A stretch of DNA of 64,000 nt, from NCBI RefSeq assembly GCF_003194605.1, contig NZ_QHKY01000001.1, positions 496,001 to 560,000 of the forward strand, read 5' to 3'. Source of the DNA: Nocardioides gilvus. Its GTDB lineage: Bacteria > Actinomycetota > Actinomycetes > Propionibacteriales > Nocardioidaceae. This document shows positions 1 through 8,307 of the stretch, piece after piece. The stretch's first letter is position 1. Every line of letters begins with the position of its first letter. A model generated the notes under the pieces. It did not search any database. It was not told the DNA's origin and was given only the letters and a program-made list of their open reading frames with translations. The translations under genes were made by a program, and so were the position numbers.

Positions 1-585
1 CCGCTCGCCGTGACTGACGTCGTCCCTCTGCCCCAGGAAGACCCCACCGGGATCGGCGTCGGCGGTTTGGCCTTCCCGCTGGTCTTCGGCGGCATCGTGC
101 CGGTCGTGGCCTTCGCCTCACTCTTCCCCCGCAGCAACACCTTGCGGCTCGCCGGGATCGTCGCCTTCGCAGGCTTGGGCGGAGTCCTGGTGGCTGCTGT
201 CCTCCAGTACTGGTTCGGCAGCGTCACCGCGGCGTTCTGGCCCGTGGCCGGCGCCATGGCCCTGGGTATCGCGGCACTGGCACTCCCCCTCGCCGGGCTG
301 CAGAAGCTCTTCGGGGGCAAGGGCTTCACCGCAGGCGCCATGACGATGATGTTCCTCGGCAATCCGCTGGCCGGGATCGGCACCACGGGCGCCTGGTTGC
401 CGACCGGTCTGGGCACCTTCGGTCAGCTACTTCCCCCCGGTGCCACCGGTGCCCTGGTGCGCTCAGCGGCCTACTTCGGCGGAGCCGGCGCCACTGTCCC
501 GGCACTCACGCTCGCCGCCTGGATCCTCGTCGGCGCACTGCTCACCGCAACGGGCATCAAGCGCGCGGCGAAGACCCGGGACTGA
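1..585 (+). CDS. C-terminal part of an integral membrane protein (YhgE/Pip-type ABC permease-like), cut by the window start
   Basis: The frame is open from base 1 without a stop, so the GTG at 10 is probably internal and the gene starts outside the window. About 194 residues are visible. They hold five or so hydrophobic segments and conserved-looking loops: VTDVVPLPQEDP before the first segment, FLGNPLAGIG, and LLPPGATGALVRS-AYF near the end. From memory this layout matches the C-terminal membrane domain of actinobacterial YhgE/Pip or DUF3533-like permeases. The substrate cannot be inferred. The 3' end overlaps the convergent SDR gene by 29 bases. Confidence 0.6.
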   Translation, partial: PLAVTDVVPLPQEDPTGIGVGGLAFPLVFGGIVPVVAFASLFPRSNTLRLAGIVAFAGLGGVLVAAVLQYWFGSVTAAFWPVAGAMALGIAALALPLAGLQKLFGGKGFTAGAMTMMFLGNPLAGIGTTGAWLPTGLGTFGQLLPPGATGALVRSAAYFGGAGATVPALTLAAWILVGALLTATGIKRAAKTRD

Positions 586-1414
586 CCTTGGAGCGGCCCA
601 TCACCCGTGGCGCCGCGAGGGCGATCAGGTCCTGGTAACGCGAGCCGAGCACCTTGCCCACTGCGTGCAGCAGGTGCGCGTCTCCGCCGACCAGGACTCT
701 GGCCTTGCCGCTCAACGCACCGTCGATGATCACTTCGGCAGCCTTGGTCGCAGTGGTCCGCGCCAGCCGGGTGTCGAACATGTCGTCGAGCGATGCGGCG
801 TCCTGGCCGCTGGTCTTGCGGCCGTTCCGGCTGATTCCGGTCTTGATCCCGCCGGGGTGCACACAGGTCACCGTGACCGGGTGTCGCGCCACCAGCATCT
901 CCTCGCGGATCGCCTCGGTGAGGCCGCGCACGGCGTACTTCGTGGCGTTGTACGCCGCCTGGCCGGGCATGGAGATCAAGCCGAAGAGGCTGGAGATGTT
1001 GACCAGCGCACCGTCGCCGGACGCGATCAGGTGGGGCAGGAACTCCTTGGTCCCGTGCAGCACGCCGTAGAGGTTGATGCCCACGATCCAGTCGAGGTCC
1101 TCGTACGACAGCTCGGAGAAGTCGCCGCTCATGGAGACCCCGGCGTTGTTGATCGCCATGTTGACCCCACCGAACTCCTCGACCACCTTCTCGACCCACG
1201 CCGCGAACGCTGTCCGGTCGGAGACGTCGAGGACGTCGCCCCGCACCTGGGCACCGAGATCCCGGACCAGGGCCAGCGTGGCCTCGAGGCCTTCAGCGTC
1301 CCAGTCGGAGAGAGCCAGCCGGGCGCCACGGCCCGCTGCCAGGACGGCCATCTCGCGTCCCATGCCCCCACCCGCTCCGGTGATCGCGACGACCTTACCT
1401 GCGAGTGACTTCAC
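557..1414 (-). CDS. SDR-family NAD(P)-dependent oxidoreductase
   Basis: This 285-residue classical short-chain dehydrogenase/reductase has a Rossmann fold throughout. The cofactor motif TGAGGGMG is at residues 12-19, NNAG at 89-92, the catalytic serine near 142, and the YxxxK pair at Y155 and K159. An acidic residue at the end of the second strand (SDWD, about 37-39) suggests NAD(H) rather than NADP(H), which is inference. The start is GTG at 1414, preceded by a good AAGGAGA ribosome-binding site. The substrate is unknown. The C-terminus extends about 25 residues past the usual 250-260 and overlaps the convergent upstream gene. Confidence 0.88.
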   Translation of the reverse strand: MKSLAGKVVAITGAGGGMGREMAVLAAGRGARLALSDWDAEGLEATLALVRDLGAQVRGDVLDVSDRTAFAAWVEKVVEEFGGVNMAINNAGVSMSGDFSELSYEDLDWIVGINLYGVLHGTKEFLPHLIASGDGALVNISSLFGLISMPGQAAYNATKYAVRGLTEAIREEMLVARHPVTVTCVHPGGIKTGISRNGRKTSGQDAASLDDMFDTRLARTTATKAAEVIIDGALSGKARVLVGGDAHLLHAVGKVLGSRYQDLIALAAPRVMGRSKVSPGSSPRA

Positions 1415-1578
1415 TGTGTCTCCTTGAGTGCCGTTGGTGGAGTGCCGTTGGTGTGCACACCGTAGTCACCCACCGCGCCCTTGACCACGCTCTTGACCAC
1501 GGACGAGCGCCGCGGCACGGTGGAACGCCAAGACACACAACCAGGAAGCGTCGACGACGCACGCTCAGGAGATCCCCC

Positions 1579-2142
1579 ATGAGTCCGACCGCACCGACAA
1601 TCGTCCGTTGGATTCGTCAGCTCGAGGAGTACCGAGGGCTTGACCGCCCGGTGACGGCGATCGAGCCCACGATCCGGGCCACCTTCGGCACCGGGGCGCG
1701 CGGGTCCTTCCTGCGCGGCGACTGGCTCGGCCATGCCCTGCACCCGCTGCTCACCGACGTGGTCATCGGTTCCTGGACCTCGGCGACGGTGCTCGACCTC
1801 GTGGGCGGGCGGGAGTCGGCGCCCGCTGCACAGCGACTGGTCGGCGTCGGTCTGCTCGCAGTCGGTCCGACTGCCTGGACGGGCTGGGCCGAGTGGGCCG
1901 AGGCGCCACAGCGGGAGAAGCGGGTGGGGCTGGTCCACGCGGCTTCCGTCGCGGTGGCCGCGAGCGCGTACGGCGGCTCGTGGGTCGCACGTACGAAGGG
2001 CCGCCACCACCTCGGGGCGGGCCTCGCCCTGGTCGGCGCCGGCGTGGCCGGAGCGAGTGCCTACCTCGGCGGGCACCTGGCGGCTGCCCGCAAGGTCGGC
2101 AGCCGACACCCCGCCTTCGCAGACTCAGCCGTCGCCGTCTGA
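1579..2142 (+). CDS. DUF2231-family membrane protein
   Basis: The 187-residue product carries a DUF2231-like membrane domain: the GDWLGHALHPLLTDVVIGSW signature at about 50-70, then several hydrophobic helices, ending in a YLGGHL segment. In other actinobacteria this domain often stands alone or is fused to a Rieske iron-sulfur domain; no Rieske part is seen here. ATG at 1579 was chosen because AGGAG lies 7 bases upstream. The frame stays open to 1405 but that stretch reads as basic low-complexity protein and is unlikely to be coding. Function is unknown; a role in membrane redox is only a guess from family context. Confidence 0.75.
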   Translation: MSPTAPTIVRWIRQLEEYRGLDRPVTAIEPTIRATFGTGARGSFLRGDWLGHALHPLLTDVVIGSWTSATVLDLVGGRESAPAAQRLVGVGLLAVGPTAWTGWAEWAEAPQREKRVGLVHAASVAVAASAYGGSWVARTKGRHHLGAGLALVGAGVAGASAYLGGHLAAARKVGSRHPAFADSAVAV

Positions 2143-2165
2143 GGCGTCCCTGACCAGCTCCCGGC

Positions 2166-2699
2166 TCACAGCTCGAGGGCCGCGGCGACCACCGGCCGTA
2201 CGCCCGCAGGGACGTTGGAGCGTGGCCGGAAGGCGGTCAGAGGCGTGAGCCCGTGCTCCTGGACGACCGCGGAGATGTTGGACATCATCGCGTCGACCTG
2301 GTCGGCAGTACGCGAGGTGTTGGCCAGGACCTCGGCCAGCACCTGGGCCCGACGCAGCGGCAGGCCTTCCATCTCGGACTTCAACATCGAGAGGTACCCG
2401 TCGACGGCGACCTCGACCTCGTGCTCGCTCCAGGTGCGGCGGGCCGACGGGGGCGCAGAGACTCCGGGCGACAACCGCCAGTCACCGCCCTCGTCGAGCG
2501 ACAGGGTGCCGTCGGCGACCATGTCCTTGGCGGTCGCCCGGAGATCGAGCTGCCACGTGAAGAGCAGGTCCCCCGCCGACTTCAGCTCCTGCTCGTGGCG
2601 CGACCACACTTCCTTGGCCACCGTGAGTGGCGAGGCTGTGCGACCGGCCGCGCCGAGCGCCTCGACGATCCAGGAACTGAGCAACGGGTCGGGGGTCAC
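2166..2699 (-). CDS. Conserved hypothetical protein, 177 residues
   Basis: I do not recognise a named family with certainty. The first 75 residues (about SPLTVAKEVWSRHEQEL to LSLDEGGDWRLS) look like a winged-helix module, in the style of the N-terminal domain found beside Mrr-type proteins. The remainder is largely helical and charged, with no membrane segment or catalytic motif that I can identify. GTG at 2699 has a GGAGG stretch immediately upstream, with a short spacing. The frame continues to 3104, but that region overlaps the divergent map gene and is not convincing as protein. It is divergent from map with 156 bases between them. Confidence 0.6.
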   Translation of the reverse strand: MTPDPLLSSWIVEALGAAGRTASPLTVAKEVWSRHEQELKSAGDLLFTWQLDLRATAKDMVADGTLSLDEGGDWRLSPGVSAPPSARRTWSEHEVEVAVDGYLSMLKSEMEGLPLRRAQVLAEVLANTSRTADQVDAMMSNISAVVQEHGLTPLTAFRPRSNVPAGVRPVVAAALEL

Positions 2700-2855
2700 G
2701 CCTCCAGCCTGCCATCTGAGCCTCGGAGCATCGGGCGCGGTGTCCGCACCACCAGCACGCCCTCGTCGCCCGCCTCGAGCGCCGGTCGCCCGCGTGGGAG
2801 GATCGACATTGCAGACACATGGTCCGGGGTGACGGGGCCGACGAGAGGACGACGC

Positions 2856-3632
2856 ATGATCGAGATTCTGAGTCACACCCGGTGGCCGCAGGCGCGGCTG
2901 ACCGGAGCCCTGGTCGCCAACATCCTCTACACCCTGAAAAGTCGCTGCGTGCCGGGCACCAACCTGCTCGAGATCGACCGTTGGGCCAAGGAGATGATCC
3001 TGGAGGCCGGCGCGGAGTCCTGCTACGTCGACTACGCGCCCTCCTTCGGGAGCGGACCCTTCGGGCACTACATCTGCACAGGTGTCAACGACGCCGTGCT
3101 CCACGGCCTCCCGCGTGACTACCGCCTCGTCGACGGCGACCTGCTGAGCCTGGACCTCGCCGTCGTCCAGGGTGGCGTCGCGGCCGACTCGGCCATCAGT
3201 TTCATCGTCGGCGAGTCACAGTCACCGCAGGACGTCGCCATGATCGAGACAACGCAGCGTGCGCTCGCCGCCGGAATCGCCGCCGCTCGTCCCGGTGCGA
3301 AGATCGGCGACCTGTCCCACGCCATCGGCACAGTGCTGAGCGAGGCGGGGTATCCGATCAACACCGACTTCGGCGGGCACGGGATCGGGTCGACGATGCA
3401 CCAGGATCCCCACATCCCGAACTCCGGCCGACCGGGCCGCGGATACAAGTTGCGGACCGGGCTGATGCTCGCCCTCGAGCCGTGGGTGATGGCGGACACG
3501 GCCGAACTGGTCACCGACCCCGACGGATGGACGCTGCGCAGCGTCACTGGCTGCCGGACCGCCCACAGCGAACACACCGTCCTCATCACCGACGACGGAG
3601 CCGAGATCCTCACGTTGCCGACCGCCCACTGA
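2856..3632 (+). CDS. map: Methionine aminopeptidase, type I
   Basis: The enzyme removes the initiator methionine from nascent proteins in the cytoplasm. All five metal ligands of the pita-bread fold are visible in the 258-residue product: D100 (SLDLAV), D111 (AADSAI), H175 (GGHGIG), E208 (LALEPW) and E239 (SEHTVL); H83 matches the substrate-contacting histidine. The length is typical of a short type I enzyme with no zinc-finger extension. The start is ATG at 2856. This is a stand-alone copy rather than the ribosomal-cluster copy linked to adk and infA, so it may be a paralogue. A small gap separates it from the convergent epimerase gene. Confidence 0.93.
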   Translation: MIEILSHTRWPQARLTGALVANILYTLKSRCVPGTNLLEIDRWAKEMILEAGAESCYVDYAPSFGSGPFGHYICTGVNDAVLHGLPRDYRLVDGDLLSLDLAVVQGGVAADSAISFIVGESQSPQDVAMIETTQRALAAGIAAARPGAKIGDLSHAIGTVLSEAGYPINTDFGGHGIGSTMHQDPHIPNSGRPGRGYKLRTGLMLALEPWVMADTAELVTDPDGWTLRSVTGCRTAHSEHTVLITDDGAEILTLPTAH

Positions 3633-3654
3633 GCTGAGCGGGACCAGTAGACGC

Positions 3655-4623
3655 TCAGCCCACCACGTCCACCAGGGCGGGGCACAGTTCCGACCACCGG
3701 AACTGGAAGCCGGCTGCGGTCAGTCGTTCGGGCAGTACCCAGCGGCTCTTCAGCAGGAGTTCGGACTCGTTGCGCAGGACCCACATCCCCGCCTCGAGCA
3801 CCCAGCGTGGGGTCGGGACACCGACCGGCATGCCCTTGATTCGACGCAGCTCGGCCATCAGCGCGCGGTTGTCACTCGGGTTCGGCGAGGACAGGTTGAC
3901 CGGCCCCTCGATCTCGTCGTGCTCCTGCAGGAACTCGACCGCGGCCAGCACGTCGTCAATGTGGATCCAGGAGAACTTCTGCCTGCCTCGCGACCGGGAT
4001 CCCGAGACCGGATCCTGGGTGGGTTGCTCGCCGATGCCGCGGTAGCGCCGGTGCTGGGGCCACCAGCCGTCGTGGTGCGCGCCCCCGATGCCCCACTTGG
4101 CGGTCCGCGCGAGGAGGTCAGAGGCAGGTCCGCCCAACACGATCGCCATCCGAAGGGCCACCCGTCGGGTGGCCGGGAGCTCTCCGGCGAAGAGTTCTCG
4201 CTCCCAACTGCGGGCTACGTCCACGGAGAAGCCCGCCCCGAACTCACCCTCGGACTCGGTCTGCGGACGGTCCAGAGCGGAACGGTACATCGTCGCCGTG
4301 CTCGCGTTGAGCCACAGCGCGGGAGGTGCGGCAGAGGCTGCGATGGCCTCACGAACCGCTCGCGTGGTGTCGACGCGCGAGCTCAGGATCTCGTCCCGGT
4401 TCTTGTCCGTGTAGCGGCACGCCACACTCTTGCCAGCCAGATTGATGACGAGATCGGCGCCGTCGACGAGTCGTACGAGGCCCTCGGGGTCGGACCATGA
4501 GCCGTCCGGGCCCGACCGTCCGACGCGGGCGACGTCGTAGCCGCGGCGGCCCAGGTCCTCGACCAGGCGATGTCCGATGAAACCGTTCCAGCCGGCCACG
4601 ACGGCTCGTGCACGTTGAGTCAT
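3655..4623 (-). CDS. TIGR01777-family NAD-dependent epimerase/dehydratase-like protein
   Basis: This 322-residue extended-SDR protein begins with a nucleotide-binding motif (AGWNGFIGHRL, residues about 10-20) and ends with the DUF1731 segment (ELLLKSRWVLPERLTAAGF) that defines the TIGR01777 family, related to YfcH of E. coli. The NLAGKSV motif (about 60-66) is typical of this family. No physiological substrate is established for the family. The start is ATG at 4623. A palindrome (4665-4680) sits just upstream and may regulate it. Confidence 0.87.
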   Translation of the reverse strand: MTQRARAVVAGWNGFIGHRLVEDLGRRGYDVARVGRSGPDGSWSDPEGLVRLVDGADLVINLAGKSVACRYTDKNRDEILSSRVDTTRAVREAIAASAAPPALWLNASTATMYRSALDRPQTESEGEFGAGFSVDVARSWERELFAGELPATRRVALRMAIVLGGPASDLLARTAKWGIGGAHHDGWWPQHRRYRGIGEQPTQDPVSGSRSRGRQKFSWIHIDDVLAAVEFLQEHDEIEGPVNLSSPNPSDNRALMAELRRIKGMPVGVPTPRWVLEAGMWVLRNESELLLKSRWVLPERLTAAGFQFRWSELCPALVDVVG

Positions 4624-4664
4624 GCGGTGACCCTAGAGGCCAGGGACCTCTCCCCTGCGATTCT

Positions 4665-4680
4665 TTGAGCATTTGCTCAA
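4665..4680. promoter_or_regulatory. Perfect inverted repeat TTGAGCA-N2-TGCTCAA, possible operator
   Basis: A 7-base perfect inverted repeat with a two-base spacer lies 42-57 bases upstream of the epimerase start, and about 145 bases before tRNA-Arg on the other strand. Its size and symmetry suit a TetR-type repressor, but no regulator gene is adjacent. Function is inference. Confidence 0.35.
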
Positions 4681-4823
4681 CATGCGGACGGGTGTACGAA
4701 TTTCCCCTCGGCAGGAGGGCTGCGTCCCGTCGCCGCTAGACTCCCGCTCGGATCATGAGTTCGACCGTGTGGAGCCCTGGACGCCGCCCAGATCTCTGTG
4801 CGGCACCAAACTCCCGACCCCCC

Positions 4824-4896
4824 GCCTCCGTAGCTCAGGGGATAGAGCAGCGGCCTTCTAATCCGCCGGTCGAAGGTTCGAATCCTTCCGGGGGCA
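4824..4896 (+). tRNA. tRNA-Arg (anticodon TCT)
   Basis: A complete cloverleaf is visible. The acceptor stem GCCTCCG pairs with CGGGGGC, the anticodon loop CTTCTAA gives anticodon TCT, and the T-arm contains GGTTCGAATCC. The last pair of the anticodon stem (position 31-39) is C opposite T rather than Watson-Crick. The CCA tail is not encoded. The gene reads AGA codons, which are rare in a GC-rich genome. Confidence 0.95.
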
Positions 4897-4945
4897 CCCT
4901 GCACCACTGCCGCATCCGCTCGAACGGGTCCGGCGTGGGTGCGCC

Positions 4946-5203
4946 TCAGAGCTGCGGACCGCCCGCGGGACGCAGGCTGAGCAGCCCGATCCGGATCCCC
5001 ACGGCGACTGCGCCCAGGGTTCCGATGACCATCCCGAGGCTGTTCACCGTCGAGACGATGGTCAGCAGTTCATACCCTCCGTACTCCCCGAGCGAGTGCA
5101 TCTGCAGGTACTGCACGAGGTTGCTGACGGCGATCATCGCCAACCCCACCCCGAGCGGGATGTAGGCGACGACAGGGCTGGTGGCGGGTCCTTGGATGTT
5201 CAT
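4946..5203 (-). CDS. Small membrane protein, hypothetical
   Basis: The product is about 85 residues starting at ATG 5203 (MNIQGPATSPVV). It has two or three hydrophobic helices (VAYIPLGVGLAMIAVSNLV, then a segment from about LLTIVSTVNSLGMVIG) separated by a short loop with QYLQMHSLGEYGG. The longer reading from 5281 adds a charged N-terminus that overlaps the divergent YnfA-like gene and is less likely. No family is recognised. It lies between tRNA-Arg and the YnfA-like gene. Confidence 0.55.
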   Translation of the reverse strand: MNIQGPATSPVVAYIPLGVGLAMIAVSNLVQYLQMHSLGEYGGYELLTIVSTVNSLGMVIGTLGAVAVGIRIGLLSLRPAGGPQL

Positions 5204-5290
5204 GGTGCGCAACCTAGCCAAGTCGGACCTGTCACGGAGAGATCGGCCACATCCCGCGGCCGGATGCGTTGAGTGCCCCACAATGGCCCC

Positions 5291-5626
5291 GTGGACATCG
5301 CGCGCTCACTGACCCTCTTCGCCGTCGCCGCCGTCGCCGAGATCGGCGGGGCCTGGCTGGTATGGCAGGGGGTGCGCGAACACCGCGGCTGGATCTGGAT
5401 CGGAGCCGGGGTCATCGCGCTCGGACTGTACGGCCTGGTCGCCACGCTCCAGCCCGACGCGAACTTCGGCCGCATCCTGGCCGCGTACGGCGGGGTCTTC
5501 GTGGCCGGTTCTCTGCTGTGGGGCATGACGGTGGACGGCTTCAAGCCGGACCGCTACGACGTCACCGGCGCCATGATCTGCCTGGTGGGCGTGGCCGTGA
5601 TCATGTACGCCCCACGCACCGCCTGA
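5291..5626 (+). CDS. YnfA-family (UPF0060) small multidrug-resistance-like membrane protein
   Basis: The roughly 111-residue product has four hydrophobic helices and the family landmarks: [15 protein letters not shown] in the first helix region, ALGLYG in the second, and [16 protein letters not shown] in the third, followed by [14 protein letters not shown] before the last helix. Length matches the usual 108-112 residues. YnfA proteins belong to the small multidrug resistance superfamily; the native substrate is not known here. GTG at 5291 is preferred because it places the start right before the first helix; GTG at 5273 would add six residues. Confidence 0.85.
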   Translation: MDIARSLTLFAVAAVAEIGGAWLVWQGVREHRGWIWIGAGVIALGLYGLVATLQPDANFGRILAAYGGVFVAGSLLWGMTVDGFKPDRYDVTGAMICLVGVAVIMYAPRTA

Positions 5627-5641
5627 CCCGGGCGACTCCCC

Positions 5642-6214
5642 TCAGAGCCGTCGGATCATCTTCGCCGGATTGCCCACGGCCAGGATCCCGGGCTCGAGGT
5701 CGCTGACGACCACGGACCCGGCGCCCACCACGGTGTTCTCACCGATCGTCACGCCGGGGCACACGATCACACCACCGCCGAGCCACACGTTGTCGCCGAT
5801 GGTGATCGGGGCGGCGCTCTCCCACTTCCCCCGTCGCTGCTCGGCGTCGAGGGGGTGCAGCGGAGTCAGCAGCTGGACGTTGGGCCCGATCTGTACGTCG
5901 GCACCGATCGTGATCTGCGCGATGTCCAACGCCACCAGACCGAAGTTCGCGAAGGTCCGGTCCCCCACGGTGATCCTGGTGCCGAGATCGACGTGGAAGG
6001 GCGGTCGGATCTCGACGTCCTCCCCCACGGACCCGAGCATCTCCACCAACTTCTCGCGCCGCGCTGCCGGGTCAGCATCCGCGGCGTTGTACGCAGCTGC
6101 GAGGCGCTGAGCCCGGTCGGTGAGGGTGGCGACGGTCCCGTCCGCCACGTACGGCCGTCCGGCCAACATCCGGTCGCGCATGGTGGGGATCAACGGGTTC
6201 GAAGCACTGGACAT
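5642..6214 (-). CDS. Sugar O-acetyltransferase, left-handed beta-helix (maltose/galactoside acetyltransferase type)
   Basis: The 190-residue protein has the short helical N-terminal domain of maltose/galactoside acetyltransferases (MRDRMLAGRPYVA) followed by hexapeptide repeats from about residue 65 to 185. The catalytic histidine lies in the LLTPLHPLDAEQRR loop. The ending, GNPAKMIRRL, is the standard terminus. Such enzymes move an acetyl group from acetyl-CoA to a sugar hydroxyl; the acceptor cannot be read from sequence. It sits 5 bases after the adenosine deaminase-like gene and probably shares its transcript. Confidence 0.9.
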   Translation of the reverse strand: MSSASNPLIPTMRDRMLAGRPYVADGTVATLTDRAQRLAAAYNAADADPAARREKLVEMLGSVGEDVEIRPPFHVDLGTRITVGDRTFANFGLVALDIAQITIGADVQIGPNVQLLTPLHPLDAEQRRGKWESAAPITIGDNVWLGGGVIVCPGVTIGENTVVGAGSVVVSDLEPGILAVGNPAKMIRRL

Positions 6215-6219
6215 GCCCC

Positions 6220-7272
6220 TCAGTCTGCCGTCCCGGTGGCTGCGTCCGACGTCCAGTCCGCGATCGCGCGCCGCAGGTCGCCCTTGACCTGCTCCGGGGC
6301 GAAGGAAGCCGTCACCGCCGCCAGCGCCAGATCGGCGACGCCTGCGTCGTCAAGTCCCAGCAAATCGGCGGCGATCTCGTACTCGCGGTTGAGAGTGGTG
6401 TTGAACATCGGCGGGTCGTCGGAGTTGACGGTGATGACGACACCCGCGTCGCGGAAGGCCGCGATCGGGTGCGCGGCGAGCGAGGAGACCGCGCCGGTGG
6501 CCACGTTGGAGGTGGGACACACCTCGAGCGCGATCCCCTCGGAGGCCAGGTGCGCCAACAACGCCGGATCGCCGACAGCGTTCGTGCCGTGACCGATCCG
6601 CTCAGCACCGAGGAGACGTACGGCGTCCCAGACTCCCTCTGGGCCCGTGGTCTCGCCCGCGTGGGGCACCGAACGCAACCCGGCAGCGCGGGCCGCCTCG
6701 AAGTGACGACGGAACATCCGACGCGGCACTCCGACCTCGGGCCCGCCCAGGCCGAAGCCGACCAGGCTGCTCGGGCCGTGGTCCAGGGCAAAACGCAGCG
6801 TCTCGTCGGCAGCGGGCATGCCGTCCTCGCCGGGGATGTCGTAGATCCACCGCAGCACCAGGCCGAAGTCGCGCTCGGCCGCGACCCGGGCGTCCTCGAG
6901 GGCCTCGGTGTAGGCCTCGATCGCCATGCCCCGGTCCGGCTCGTGCGGCAGCACCGAGGTGTAGGGCGTACAGGTCAGCTCCGCGTAACGGATGTTCTGC
7001 CCCTGCGCCATCTCGCGGGCGATCTCGTAGGTGAGCAGGCGTACGTCCTCCGGCTCGCGCACCAGGTCGACCACCGCCAGGTACGCCTCGATGAAGTGGT
7101 CGAAGTCGGCGAACCGGAAGAACTCGCGCAACGCGTCCGGGTCGCTGGGCACGCGACCCGGATGGCGTGCCGCGAGCTCCGCCACGATCTCGGGCGAGGC
7201 CGAGCCGATGTGATGGACGTGCAACTCAGCCTTGGGCAGCCCCGCGACGAAGGCTGCCATCGTCTCGCTCAC
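6220..7272 (-). CDS. add: Adenosine deaminase-family protein
   Basis: This 350-residue TIM-barrel amidohydrolase has the zinc ligands H18 and H20 (ELHVHH), the HAGETTGPEGVWDAV catalytic loop, GHGTNAV, and SDDPPMF near the C-terminus, as in purine deaminases. Canonical adenosine deaminases carry HVHLDGA where this protein has HVHHIGSA, so the nucleobase pocket differs. The same variant is familiar from actinobacterial homologues, some of which may act on other 6-amino purines such as aminodeoxyfutalosine. Exact substrate is therefore uncertain. It is the next-to-last gene of a minus-strand run starting at the MauE-like gene. Confidence 0.82.
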   Translation of the reverse strand: MSETMAAFVAGLPKAELHVHHIGSASPEIVAELAARHPGRVPSDPDALREFFRFADFDHFIEAYLAVVDLVREPEDVRLLTYEIAREMAQGQNIRYAELTCTPYTSVLPHEPDRGMAIEAYTEALEDARVAAERDFGLVLRWIYDIPGEDGMPAADETLRFALDHGPSSLVGFGLGGPEVGVPRRMFRRHFEAARAAGLRSVPHAGETTGPEGVWDAVRLLGAERIGHGTNAVGDPALLAHLASEGIALEVCPTSNVATGAVSSLAAHPIAAFRDAGVVITVNSDDPPMFNTTLNREYEIAADLLGLDDAGVADLALAAVTASFAPEQVKGDLRRAIADWTSDAATGTAD

Positions 7273-7279
7273 CCGAGCC

Positions 7280-7534
7280 TCAACGGAACCAGAAGGCGAT
7301 CACGACGGGTCCCGCGGCGAAGAGCAGCCACGGGGTCAGTACTCGGGCCTCGTTGAGGATCCTCACCCCGATGATCGAGAGCAGCGAGACCACGACAGAG
7401 ATGATGGTGAGGACCCAGAACGCGTCGGCCGTCCCCTTGGTCACGGCCAGGATCATCAACCCGCCGACGAAGTGCAGCGCAGTGGTGAGGATCAACGCAG
7501 AGGCAACCCACCGCTGCACCCGAGAGACGTGCAT
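7280..7534 (-). CDS. Small membrane protein, 84 residues
   Basis: Three hydrophobic segments are visible (about residues 10-30, 38-58 and 66-82), with short charged loops and no conserved cysteines or histidine motif. No family is recognised. Its ATG overlaps the TGA of the DsbA-like gene by one base (TGATG), so its translation is probably coupled, and it ends 7 bases before the deaminase start. Confidence 0.65.
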   Translation of the reverse strand: MHVSRVQRWVASALILTTALHFVGGLMILAVTKGTADAFWVLTIISVVVSLLSIIGVRILNEARVLTPWLLFAAGPVVIAFWFR

Positions 7535-8307
7535 CAGAGCGCCGCGATCTGGGTGGCGGCGGCAGCAGGGTCGACCATCTTTCCGTCGATGAAGATAGTC
7601 GGGGTCCCCTTCATCCCACGTCGCTGCGCCTCCTGGGTGCCCTCCTTGATCCAGCGTTCGAACTGGCTGTCCTCGATCCCCTCACGGATGTCGGCCTCCT
7701 TCGCGCCCGACTCCACGGCCAGGTCGATCAACCAGTCGTCATCGGGCTTGTTGCCCGCCTCGGCCGGCTGCTCGGCGAAGAGGTTGCGGTTGAACTCGAG
7801 GGCCACCTCGGGACCGGCAGTGTCGAGCACGACCCCCACGGCGTTGGCGGCTCGCGCGGAGTAGTCGCCGTAGTCGTCGAGGATCACGACCGGGAAGTAG
7901 GTCACCTTGGCCTTGCCTGCCTCCACGGCAGCGGCGAGCTGCTCATCGGTCGCCCCCTCGAAACTGGCGCACGCCGGGCACAGGTAGTCGGCGATGATCT
8001 CGACCTCGGTGGGGGCGTCGTCCTCACCCACGGAGAACCCGTACTCGCTCGACGCGTTGGCGGGCGTCTCGACGGGGCCGGAGTTGCGGGAGATCTGGAA
8101 CCAGACACCCCCGATGATCAGCGCGAGCACCACGGCAACGACGCCGCCCACGATCAGGCGGTCCTTGCGCTTGCGGGCGGCCGCTTCCGCCTTCAGCCTG
8201 GCTGCCTGGACGGCTGCCTTCTCACGGCGGGCGTCACGGCGCGCTGCTGTGGCTGCCTTCTCCTGCGCGCGATTGCCTGAGGCGTTCTTCTTGGGCTGGT
8301 TCGCCAT
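7534..8307 (-). CDS. Membrane-anchored DsbA-family thiol-disulfide oxidoreductase
   Basis: The 257-residue protein has a long Lys/Arg/Ala-rich cytoplasmic tail (1-50), one transmembrane helix (51-70), and an extracytoplasmic thioredoxin/DsbA domain with the active-site motif C110-P-A-C113. A cis-proline region (MKGTPTIFIDG) lies near the C-terminus. It probably acts in disulfide exchange of exported proteins. ATG 8307 has an AAAGGA site upstream. The start lies inside the 3' end of the upstream MauE-like gene (74-base overlap). MauE-like proteins are known redox partners in related systems, so the pair is likely functional. Confidence 0.87.
   Translation of the reverse strand: MANQPKKNASGNRAQEKAATAARRDARREKAAVQAARLKAEAAARKRKDRLIVGGVVAVVLALIIGGVWFQISRNSGPVETPANASSEYGFSVGEDDAPTEVEIIADYLCPACASFEGATDEQLAAAVEAGKAKVTYFPVVILDDYGDYSARAANAVGVVLDTAGPEVALEFNRNLFAEQPAEAGNKPDDDWLIDLAVESGAKEADIREGIEDSQFERWIKEGTQEAQRRGMKGTPTIFIDGKMVDPAAAATQIAAL

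Noticed and set aside
10..12. GTG at base 10 as the true start of the first gene
   Set aside because: The frame stays open to the window edge and the visible part looks like the C-terminal domain of a longer permease.
440..1408. Plus-strand open frame across the SDR gene
   Set aside because: The minus strand encodes an SDR with intact motifs and a good ribosome-binding site; the plus-strand reading has no recognisable domain.
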